Below, piece after piece: positions 1-7,437 of a stretch of DNA of 64,000 nt; the first letter of the stretch is position 1, and each line of letters opens with the position of its first letter. The stretch is from an uncultured Lachnospiraceae bacterium. Its GTDB lineage: Bacteria; Bacillota; Clostridia; Lachnospirales; Lachnospiraceae. The notes beneath the pieces are model-generated. The model saw only the letters and a program-made list of their open reading frames with translations, was not told the DNA's origin and made no database searches. The translations under genes were made by a program, and so were the position numbers. Where the stretch lies: positions 72,186 to 136,185 of the forward strand of contig CAJUEY010000003.1 of NCBI GenBank assembly GCA_910585825.1, in the 5' to 3' direction.

Positions 1-337
1 TCTTTACATCTATTGTAATATCCATCGGTGAGACAATATCACAAAAAACAGGTTCCGCTCTCACATATCTGACTGCATTTACTGTCGCAACGAATGTAAG
101 GGAAGGTACAATCACTTCATCTCCCTCTCCGATTCCTAAAACACACAAAGCTAAATGCAACGCTGCTGTACAATTTGAAACAGCGCACGCATAAGAAATT
201 TGAAGCGTTTCACTAAATTTCTCTTCCAGTTCTCTGCATTTGGGACCGGATGAAATCCACTTCGAAGCAAGCGTTTCCGTCACAGCCTGTAATTCATTTT
301 CATCATAATTTAAATCAAATAATGGTATATTATACAT
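1..337 (-). CDS. DegT/DnrJ/EryC1/StrS-family sugar aminotransferase, N-terminal part (runs off window)
   Basis: Only the first ~112 residues are present; the gene continues past the left edge. The start is the ATG at 335-337, one base after the stop of the radical SAM gene, so translation is probably coupled. Visible hallmarks are the opening IPLFDLNYDENE, the SKWISSGPKC segment, the AVSNCTAALHLAL segment and the VIVPSLTFVATVNAV segment, all typical of the PLP-dependent nucleotide-sugar aminotransferase fold. The family transfers an amino group to a keto-sugar. With PseB and a CBS-nucleotidyltransferase in the same island, a role in making an amino- or nonulosonic-type sugar for flagellin is likely (inference). 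The substrate cannot be told from this fragment, and the catalytic lysine lies outside the window. Confidence 0.85.
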   Translation of the reverse strand, partial: MYNIPLFDLNYDENELQAVTETLASKWISSGPKCRELEEKFSETLQISYACAVSNCTAALHLALCVLGIGEGDEVIVPSLTFVATVNAVRYVRAEPVFCDIVSPMDITIDVK

Positions 338-338
338 A

Positions 339-1412
339 TTATTTTCCTATGACCTGATTCCTGTTTACATAATTTTTAATAATAATTTCTCTGTCATTGA
401 CTTTTGCGTGCTCACTGTCTTCTGTCATTCTTGGAATATAACACCTTCTGCAAATCTCAATCTTTTTAAATTCGCCTTTTTTATGAAGTTCCCTGATTTC
501 ATTTAACTGCTTTGAATGCCAGATTTCATATACCGACTGCTCATTCATGTTTCCAATAATACATTTCCCATCCTCGTCATTGGCACACAAAAATACTTTG
601 CCGTCCGCCCCAATCACCAGACGCTGATAAAACTGTGAGCACGAAAAATCTTTTTCATACAAAATATCATCTTCGCTGTCGTTACCAAGCAGGTCAATCA
701 ACGGATTAAACGCAATTAAATCCACATACGGAGCCAACGTATTATAAAATTCAGATGGATTGATTCGAATTGCAGGCCAGATACTCTGGACTTTTATCAC
801 AGGCCGCTTCCATCCTCTGTTTTCTTTGATTTCTTTTATTTTTTTTAATTTTTCCAGTGTATCCGAAAATTTTAACGGCGCTCTGATCTGCTCATACTGT
901 TCATTCATTCCATCAATGGAAACCGTAATCCAGTCAGCGCCTGCCTCCGCTATTTCTATAAAAAAATCCGGTTCCAATTTGGATCCGTTTGTCAAAAAAG
1001 AAACTTCCCCAATGCCTTTCTTTTTACAATACCGAATACACTCTGTAAAATCTGGATGCAGCGTCGCTTCACCTCTGAGACTTAAACGAACGGCAGGCAC
1101 TTTACCTTCTATTTCATCGACTATCTTCTGAAAAAGATCCCATTCCATAAACTGACGGCTTACTTTATTTTTAAATTCGTCTGTTATCGTATAACACATC
1201 GGACAATTCAAATTACACAAAGTCGACAGTTCAATATCCACTAAAAGTGGATATTCTGCAACATATTGCGTTTTCGGATATTCCACCCAGTTTTTTCGAT
1301 ACTCTTTATATCGTGTTTCCCAGCCATACGCCCTGTTACAATCAAACAAACGGCTGCGTTCTTCTGTGTCCATTTCATAATTTCCTTTGTTAATTGGAAT
1401 ATTTTCTGCCAT
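339..1412 (-). CDS. Radical SAM protein with SPASM-like C-terminal cysteine cluster
   Basis: The 357-residue protein has the radical SAM signature CxxxCxxC at C66, C70 and C73 (CNLNCPMC), which binds the 4Fe-4S cluster that cleaves S-adenosylmethionine. The C-terminal third has the SPASM layout: a Cys before the IGADGKVFLC segment, an IGNMNEQSVYEIW segment, then CRRC, suggesting a second Fe-S cluster. The start follows a GAGG ribosome-binding site six bases upstream. It lies between a CBS-nucleotidyltransferase and a sugar aminotransferase and is probably co-transcribed with both. Its substrate is unknown; modification of an activated sugar or of a peptide/protein are both possible. SPASM proteins often act on peptides, but no precursor peptide is visible nearby. 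Confidence 0.88.
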   Translation of the reverse strand: MAENIPINKGNYEMDTEERSRLFDCNRAYGWETRYKEYRKNWVEYPKTQYVAEYPLLVDIELSTLCNLNCPMCYTITDEFKNKVSRQFMEWDLFQKIVDEIEGKVPAVRLSLRGEATLHPDFTECIRYCKKKGIGEVSFLTNGSKLEPDFFIEIAEAGADWITVSIDGMNEQYEQIRAPLKFSDTLEKLKKIKEIKENRGWKRPVIKVQSIWPAIRINPSEFYNTLAPYVDLIAFNPLIDLLGNDSEDDILYEKDFSCSQFYQRLVIGADGKVFLCANDEDGKCIIGNMNEQSVYEIWHSKQLNEIRELHKKGEFKKIEICRRCYIPRMTEDSEHAKVNDREIIIKNYVNRNQVIGK

Positions 1413-1425
1413 TTTCTACCTCACT

Positions 1426-2499
1426 TTATTGAAACGAATGAATCATCTTCTGCATTTCAGCAATTTCACCCATATCTTTCCATGCTCTGTCCGTAATCGG
1501 ATATGCCCCTACTTTTCTCTTTTGTTCAAGCAGTAAATTAATCAGATTTGTCATCTGATATACTTCTCCCTTTGGAATATCCCTTAAAACGCTTGCTTCC
1601 ATTACATATACTCCGGTATTGACCGGAAAATTATACTCTGGTTTTTCAGATATGGCTGCAATCTGCCCCCCCATCTCCAGTTCAAATACGCCATAAGGTA
1701 TTTGAAAATGTTTCAAAGACGTAACGGCTGTAAGTTCATAACCGTTTTTCTTATGAAACTCATAAAGTTTTGCATAATCTATATCAAGCAAAACGTCACA
1801 ATTGCTCAGAAAGAAAGCTCCTTTTATCTTTTCCCTCAGCAAATGCAGACTGCCGCATGTCCCCAGATACGTCTCTTCTTCTACATATGATAAATCATAC
1901 GCATGCTTTTTCTCATCAAAATAAGCTTTGATGAGATTTTTTTTATAATTCAGTGTCAGCCAGAAAGAATTGCAGCCATTTTTCCGAAATGAATCAATGA
2001 TCCGTTCCAATATCGTTTCCGAACCAATCGGAATCAGCGGTTTGGGAAGTACGTTCGTATAGGGATTTAATCTTGTTCCCTTTCCCCCTGCCATAATGAC
2101 AACCGGAATATCCACCTGCTCAAATTTCTCAACCGGCTCAACCAGCATATCTCTCATAAAGATAATATCAACCGGCTCTCCCCTGTCATTTAAAACAGGT
2201 ATTGCCTCTAACCGCTCCCGGATCATAAGATCTTTTGCTTTTTCCCTTTCTGTATTCCGTACAGTTCTCGGCTGGCGATACATCAGCTCACAAATATCTG
2301 CATCAAAATCACCTTTATTCAAAATCCATCTGCGCACATCTCCATCTGTGACAATGCCTGTAAGTCTGCCCTGTTTTGTGACCAGTAATATTTTTTTTCC
2401 TTTTTCATCCAGCCTCCGTATTCCATCCGCAGCTATTGTGCCTTCTTCTACACAGATTTGCTTAATATCTTTCATCTTTCCCTCAATATCTATTCCCAT
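1426..2499 (-). CDS. CBS-domain nucleotidyltransferase (sugar-1-phosphate NTP transferase, PtmE-like)
   Basis: The 357-residue protein has two domains. Residues ~1-120 form a CBS pair (segments LLVTKQGRLTGIVTDGDVRR and IPVLNDRGEPVDIIFMRD). Residues ~133-357 form a sugar nucleotidyltransferase with the MAGGKGTRL signature at ~136-144, followed by LPKPLIPIG and NCDVLLDIDY. This arrangement matches PtmE of Campylobacter, a glucosamine-1-phosphate guanylyltransferase of the legionaminic acid pathway used on flagellin; the exact base and sugar here are inferred. I place the start at the ATG at 2497-2499, because AGAAAGG lies five bases upstream. An in-frame ATG at 2517 lacks such a site. It sits in the radical SAM/aminotransferase run. 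Confidence 0.85.
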   Translation of the reverse strand: MGIDIEGKMKDIKQICVEEGTIAADGIRRLDEKGKKILLVTKQGRLTGIVTDGDVRRWILNKGDFDADICELMYRQPRTVRNTEREKAKDLMIRERLEAIPVLNDRGEPVDIIFMRDMLVEPVEKFEQVDIPVVIMAGGKGTRLNPYTNVLPKPLIPIGSETILERIIDSFRKNGCNSFWLTLNYKKNLIKAYFDEKKHAYDLSYVEEETYLGTCGSLHLLREKIKGAFFLSNCDVLLDIDYAKLYEFHKKNGYELTAVTSLKHFQIPYGVFELEMGGQIAAISEKPEYNFPVNTGVYVMEASVLRDIPKGEVYQMTNLINLLLEQKRKVGAYPITDRAWKDMGEIAEMQKMIHSFQ

Positions 2500-2529
2500 T
2501 AAAACCTTTCTTCTCATTTTACAATTTTT

Positions 2530-3600
2530 TTAAATGAACGGATCAAAATATGCCGGCATCTGATCAATCGTTTCATTGATTATTCTGTTATAAGAAACTG
2601 CACGGCAGTTTTTACATGCGCCTTCCAGCCATTTTCTGTTGGATGCTTCTTTCACTTCTTTATGTCTCTGTGAATTCCAGATCTCTTCTAAAGACTCTTT
2701 ATTCAAATCTCCTATACAAAAGTCTTCTTTATCAATTTCCACAATATTCGGATACACTTTTCCGTCTGTACTCACATTTGCAATCATTCCATACTGATTC
2801 ACCCAGCATTTCCCCTTGAACTCCGGCATTTTCCGGTACTCAAAAATCGCCTTCAGGTTTGTATAATTATGATCCAGATTATCATACTGCTCAATCTTAT
2901 TTCTTAAAAACGCTTCCTCTTCTTCGTTTAATCCTTGTCCACGGTCTTCGTAATCCCGCACAATTTTAAACAATGCATAATCAAACTGTTTTTCTTTTAT
3001 GATTGTAAGGAATTCATCCAAATATTTGTAGTTTTTATTTGTCAGAACAATCCGCGATCCAAGAACAGGGCTTTTGTCGCCATGCACTTTGCGAATCTGT
3101 CCCGGAAGAGCAAGCACTGCCTGTAAATTTGCAGTGCCTGTAATCGTCTGAAAACTATCCATCTCAACCCCTGGCACCGATATGGCAATATAATTTAGCC
3201 GGTCTGCCACTTCGATCAAACCCATATCCGCAAAACAGGACGCATTTGTTATAATAGAACATTCCACACCGTTTGCATATAACTTTTCTATATAAGTTTT
3301 TAAACCGGGATAGAGTGTCGGCTCTCCTCCTCCTGAAAAATATACTGCCCTGATTTTCATCTTGATCACAGAATCTATCAACCGATCCATAACCTCTTTG
3401 GAAAGCGATGCCCTGCTCTCATTCCGTTCCTTATAAGAGCAGTGAATGCATCTGTGGTTGCACATAGCCGTGGGATGAATTTCAATCGCCACAGGCGGAA
3501 ATTCATCCTGCCCCTTCCAGACATCCTCCATGATTTTTCCAAAATGAAAACGAATTTTATTTGAATTTAAAAAATCATCTGTTAAAGCTGTTTTTCTCAT
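2530..3600 (-). CDS. Radical SAM protein with C-terminal cysteine-rich (SPASM/twitch-like) region
   Basis: The 356-residue protein carries CxxxCxxC at C47, C51 and C54 (CNHRCIHC). It is followed by the FSGGGEPTLYPGL segment that contacts SAM in this superfamily. The C-terminal region has a cysteine (CWVNQYGMIANVSTDGKVYP), then CIGDLNKESLEEIWNS and a final CKNC, giving a plausible auxiliary cluster. The start follows AGGAG by five bases. It is the second radical SAM gene in this run but is not a close copy of the one at 339-1412. The enzyme probably works in the same modification pathway; the reaction is not predictable from sequence. Confidence 0.87.
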   Translation of the reverse strand: MRKTALTDDFLNSNKIRFHFGKIMEDVWKGQDEFPPVAIEIHPTAMCNHRCIHCSYKERNESRASLSKEVMDRLIDSVIKMKIRAVYFSGGGEPTLYPGLKTYIEKLYANGVECSIITNASCFADMGLIEVADRLNYIAISVPGVEMDSFQTITGTANLQAVLALPGQIRKVHGDKSPVLGSRIVLTNKNYKYLDEFLTIIKEKQFDYALFKIVRDYEDRGQGLNEEEEAFLRNKIEQYDNLDHNYTNLKAIFEYRKMPEFKGKCWVNQYGMIANVSTDGKVYPNIVEIDKEDFCIGDLNKESLEEIWNSQRHKEVKEASNRKWLEGACKNCRAVSYNRIINETIDQMPAYFDPFI

Positions 3601-3627
3601 TTTTTCTCCTGTTCCTGACCTGACCGT

Positions 3628-4839
3628 CTAATTTTCAATTGCATTTTTCATACTATTATATATTTTTATTCCGTAATCTGTTTTCCGACGCGCCGGTTTA
3701 TGCTGACCAATGCTCTGCAAAAAAACTTCCAAATCAAACTTCATATCATACTCTGTGATAATTTCATTATTCTTTCTTTCTGTAATTCTTCTTGTCATGT
3801 GCTCTCTTAGCTCATTTGCATTATACTCCAATGTTACAATGTGAGAACTGCAGTTGTTTACAACAGCAAGACGATTAAAATCAGAAATAAAATATTTACT
3901 CTCTCCGTCAAAACAGGAAAAGCAAAATGTTTCTCCGAAAATCGCTTTAATTCCCCATTCTTTTTCAGTTGTCACCATCTCTGCAGAACAGTCTTCTAAT
4001 TGAATTTTGATACAGCTGTCCGATGTATAAGACAGAAAATAACCGGTTCTGCCATTGCAATGTGCAGCCCTGTATTGACTAAAATCATCTTCCTGTACTT
4101 TTAAATTTTCTTTTTTCAAAATTTTCATGGATCCGATATCAATCATTACAATTTCGCCGTTGCATGTAAGCAAATACATTGTATTTTTGTATCCAAATGA
4201 TGCTATGAATCCTTTTTCCAAATATGGCAATACATGAAATTTCAGCTCTTTTTTTTTCCATTCTGTGATGACAGGTTTCTCCTCCACAGGAATGTAAATT
4301 CTGTCATTCCATTCATAATATCCGGCGTCTGAAAAATAACTGTATTCCGTGTGAAAACATTTCCAATATTCTTCTTTTACATTTAATGCTTCTTCGTAAA
4401 TATCATCCTTATGAATTTTCAGCATATAATCTTCATATGGAGAAATCAAATATATATTTCCAAAAGAATACAGGATCATAGAACATTTTCTGAAATCTGT
4501 TTCGCTTTCCTCATCAGACATAGTTCTTCTGCCGATTATTCTCATCTCTTTATCATTTAGATCATAATAGTATATATGTCTGGAAAGTACAGGAGTAAAA
4601 TAGATTCTGTTTCCCCACTTCAACATACTTCCTGACAGCATAGTGTTTTCGATTCCTTCCTGAAAAAAATATCCCTCCAGGACAGTCCGGCCTGTCTTTA
4701 TATCAATCGAAAAAAAACCATTATAATTATACGAACTAAAATAAAGTTTATGATCACACAGAATGCTCTTCCTAAATTTCGGCAAGATATACTTGTTTCC
4801 CATGGATTCATATTCTTTCTTTTTTCTGCTATCCATCAT
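3628..4839 (-). CDS. Unknown protein with about seven propeller-like repeats
   Basis: I do not recognise a family. The ~403-residue protein has no signal peptide. About every 45-55 residues it repeats a short strand pattern: KLYFSS, RIYFTP, NIYLIS, RIYIPV, TMYLLT, TGYFLS, KYFISD. Each is followed by a second hydrophobic strand and usually an acidic turn. Seven such units suggest a seven-bladed beta-propeller (inference). The start is set at the ATG at 4837-4839, because GGAG lies six bases upstream; an in-frame TTG at 4851 is the longest alternative. It is the first gene after a sigma-28-type promoter (5012-5039) and precedes the radical SAM genes, so it is probably expressed with flagellar late genes. 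Confidence 0.7.
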   Translation of the reverse strand: MMDSRKKKEYESMGNKYILPKFRKSILCDHKLYFSSYNYNGFFSIDIKTGRTVLEGYFFQEGIENTMLSGSMLKWGNRIYFTPVLSRHIYYYDLNDKEMRIIGRRTMSDEESETDFRKCSMILYSFGNIYLISPYEDYMLKIHKDDIYEEALNVKEEYWKCFHTEYSYFSDAGYYEWNDRIYIPVEEKPVITEWKKKELKFHVLPYLEKGFIASFGYKNTMYLLTCNGEIVMIDIGSMKILKKENLKVQEDDFSQYRAAHCNGRTGYFLSYTSDSCIKIQLEDCSAEMVTTEKEWGIKAIFGETFCFSCFDGESKYFISDFNRLAVVNNCSSHIVTLEYNANELREHMTRRITERKNNEIITEYDMKFDLEVFLQSIGQHKPARRKTDYGIKIYNSMKNAIEN

Positions 4840-5011
4840 ATGCATCTCCAAATTTCTGTTTCATCACACCGCCCATGCTGCAAAAACGCTTTTCCCAATT
4901 TAAAAAAAGATTCACAAAGGGCGTTATTCTTCATGAATCCTTTTAGACTTTATATTTTTACTTCCCTGTATCTAATAATATATCATCCATGATTATACAT
5001 AACTGTAAACT

Positions 5012-5039
5012 ATATCGGCATTTTCTCAAAGATCATTTA
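5012..5039 (-). promoter_or_regulatory. Sigma-28 (SigD/FliA) type promoter upstream of the propeller/radical SAM run
   Basis: Read on the minus strand the site is TAAA-N16-GCCGATAT, with the -35 at 5036-5039 and the -10 at 5012-5019. It matches the SigD/FliA pattern and the boxes before the two flagellins. It lies about 170 bases upstream of the propeller-like gene, tying the modification genes to flagellar class-III expression. The rest of 4852-5093 shows no further gene. Confidence 0.65.
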
Positions 5040-5093
5040 CCCTATTTATTAGCCAATCCTTTCCGCTCTCTGTAAACTCTTCCAAATAAACCC

Positions 5094-5954
5094 TTATTTT
5101 GTATTCTTATCCAACACCAAACCTGAAATTTTTTCAATCCGCCTTATTGTCAAGAAACAGTCAGTAATCAGAGAAATTCGAAATCTGTCAAACGCAGAGA
5201 AATATTCCTCATATGTCCGATATACAGGGCTTAAATCAAAGCCTGAAATATTTCCATAAGATGCTTTTACACCCAACAGTTCATCAGACCATTTAATGTT
5301 TCATTTTTCACAAAAAGCCCAAAACTCTTTCTTCGGATTACACTTAATATCCTCAAATCTCATGATAATCCTTTCAAATCCACTGTATTCTTTTTTCTCC
5401 CCATTTGGAAGATTCAGTATACTTGACAGACAATGAATGTTAATCGTTCCTCCTTCTTCTGCTGCCCGTAAGAAAGCCCCCCCTCTGATGAAAACATTCC
5501 GCACCACAGTTACAATGCAACCGGAAACGCACGCCTCCTGTAACCATACGGCATAATCTTCCACCAAATCACAAAAAATATGCGGTTCCCAAAAGATGAC
5601 TGCTTTTGAAATATCCTCTGTTCTCTTTCCTTTCATTTCAGCATAAGCTACATGCAGCATAACAAATAATTCCCGAGACGTAAAAGTTTCTTTTTCTGAC
5701 AGCATCCGTTCCATACTCTTCTGAAAAACCTCCCGATTCAAAATCCAGGATTTTTTATGAAACCTTAATGTCTCATTATGCAGTTTCCAGAATACAGGTA
5801 ATATATCTGACGCTTTTTCCATTGCAAGCCTTGTACATATAAAGAAAAGATTATCGCTTAAATATCCATAGTCCATGATCAAAATGTCGGGGCGGCATTC
5901 CAGTATTCCCCTGAAAAATATATGTCCGCTATAGGGATTAATCGAGCCAATCAA
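5094..5954 (-). pseudogene. Sulfotransferase-like gene broken by one in-frame TGA
   Basis: Two open segments, 5301-5954 and 5094-5300, are in the same frame and are separated only by a TGA at 5301-5303, where a Trp codon (TGG) would fit (FCEK-stop-NIKWSDELLG). Read through, the product would be ~286 residues, a normal size for small sulfotransferases. Supporting features are TVVRNVFIRGGAFLR (resembling the 3'-phosphate-binding strand) and the MRFEDIKCNPKKEFWAFCE segment, close to the sulfotransferase pattern RYEDL-x-dP. Family assignment is tentative. The start is TTG at 5952-5954, nine bases after AAGGA. A sigma-28-type promoter precedes it, so the 217-residue truncated form may still be made. 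It could have transferred sulfate to flagellin glycans (inference). Confidence 0.6.
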
Positions 5955-6016
5955 TATGTTACATCCTTGTATCTAATCTATCATCCAAGATATTTTTCTC
6001 TTTATATTTGCAAAAT

Positions 6017-6044
6017 ATATCGGTAATTGCCATGGATATCTTTA
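6017..6044 (-). promoter_or_regulatory. Sigma-28 type promoter upstream of the broken sulfotransferase-like gene
   Basis: The minus strand reads TAAA-N16-ACCGATAT (-35 at 6041-6044, -10 at 6017-6024). Spacing and sequence match the site at 5012-5039. It lies ~65 bases upstream of the TTG start, in the 190-base gap after ugd. Confidence 0.6.
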
Positions 6045-6145
6045 GATGTCCTCCATAACTACTTCACGAATGATGTTCCATACTTTTTAAAAAGGTTATT
6101 GCCGTTTCTAAAGACAATCCCGCTCTTTTCAACTATGCCGCCTCT

Positions 6146-7381
6146 TCAGTTCTCCCGAAACAAATCCCTCGTATAAACCTTCTCCAAAACATCCGCCAGC
6201 TCCTCCGACACCCGGTTCACCACAATCACATCAGCCCTCTTTTTAAACTCCTCCAGCGACCGGATCACTCTGCTGCCAAAAAACGTCTCTTCTCCCAAAG
6301 CCGGCTCATATACAATCACTTCTGCACCCTTTGCCTTAATCCTCTTCATAATCCCCTGAATGGAACTCTGCCTAAAATTATCGGAGCCCGTTTTCATCGT
6401 AAGACGATATACCCCTATGACGCAGTCCTTTCCGGAAACCCCATTTCTGCCCGTTCCTTTACTGTAATATCCCGCTTTTTCCAACACCCTCTCTGCAATA
6501 AAATCTTTTCTGGTGCGGTTCGCATCTACTATGGCTCCTATAATATTATTGGGAACGTCATTGTAATTTGCCAAAAGCTGCTTGGTATCCTTTGGCAGAC
6601 AATAGCCTCCATATCCAAAAGAGGGGTTGTTATAATGACTGCCGATTCTTGGATCTAGACCCACTCCCTCAATAATCTTTTTTGTATTCAAGCCACGCAC
6701 TTCCGCATAAGTATCCAGCTCGTTAAAATAAGCAACCCGAAGAGCCAGGTATGTATTTGCAAATAATTTTACGGCTTCTGCTTCTGTACTGTTCATAAAT
6801 AAGACGGGTATTTCTTCTTTTATCGCTCCCTCTTTTAACATCCCGGCAAACTCTTTTGCTTTTTGCAGCAGACCGGAACTGCCCTCCGGTACTCCCACAA
6901 TAATTCTGGAAGGATAAAGATTATCATATAATGCATGTCCTTCCCGTAAGAATTCCGGTGAAAATAAGATCCTCTCTGTCCGATATTTTTCTCTCAATTT
7001 TTCTGTATATCCTACCGGAACCGTGGATTTAATCACAATCACTGCCGTGGAATTTCTCTTCAGAACATATTCCACGGTTGATTCCACAGAAGATGTATCA
7101 AAATAATTTTTATCCGGATCATAATTTGTAGGCGTAGAAATAATCACATAGTCCGCTTCTGCAACTGCCTCTTCCCCATCACAGACAGCTTTCAGGTCTA
7201 ATGAACGCTCTTTTAAATACGTTTGTATTTCCCTGTCCAGAATCGGGGATTTTTTCTGATTGATCAAATCCACTCTTTCCTTTGCCACATCCAATGCTGC
7301 AACCTGATTATGCTGAGCCAGCAGAACCGCATTGGATAATCCCACATAGCCGACTCCAATCACTGTTATTTTTTTCTTCAT
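6146..7381 (-). CDS. ugd: UDP-glucose 6-dehydrogenase
   Basis: The 411-residue enzyme oxidises UDP-glucose to UDP-glucuronate with two NAD+. It is of the short Ugd type found in E. coli and capsule clusters. Visible are the N-terminal Rossmann motif GVGYVGLS (residues 9-16), Lys205 in EAVKLFANTYLALRVAYFNEL, and the catalytic Cys261 in FGYGGYCLPKD. The C-terminal SDNFRQSSIQGIMKRIK segment is also diagnostic. The start is the ATG at 7379-7381, after AGGAG; a longer frame back to 7486 overlaps the upstream gene and lacks family similarity. It ends the glycosyltransferase operon and suggests that uronic acid is a component of the glycan. Confidence 0.95.
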   Translation of the reverse strand: MKKKITVIGVGYVGLSNAVLLAQHNQVAALDVAKERVDLINQKKSPILDREIQTYLKERSLDLKAVCDGEEAVAEADYVIISTPTNYDPDKNYFDTSSVESTVEYVLKRNSTAVIVIKSTVPVGYTEKLREKYRTERILFSPEFLREGHALYDNLYPSRIIVGVPEGSSGLLQKAKEFAGMLKEGAIKEEIPVLFMNSTEAEAVKLFANTYLALRVAYFNELDTYAEVRGLNTKKIIEGVGLDPRIGSHYNNPSFGYGGYCLPKDTKQLLANYNDVPNNIIGAIVDANRTRKDFIAERVLEKAGYYSKGTGRNGVSGKDCVIGVYRLTMKTGSDNFRQSSIQGIMKRIKAKGAEVIVYEPALGEETFFGSRVIRSLEEFKKRADVIVVNRVSEELADVLEKVYTRDLFREN

Positions 7382-7437
7382 TTTATCTCCTGTCAAATCC
7401 GTCTTTTCTGAATATACACTATACACATTTCGTTGCT

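Noticed and set aside
1666..1672. Run of seven G's (coding strand) in the CBS-nucleotidyltransferase as a phase-variation tract
   Set aside because: Seven bases is short for frequent slippage, and the frame is intact. It was not considered significant alone.
5301..5303. In-frame TGA as a selenocysteine codon
   Set aside because: The residue expected at this place is Trp by local pattern, no SECIS-like hairpin was seen just downstream, and other genes in the window use TGA as stop.
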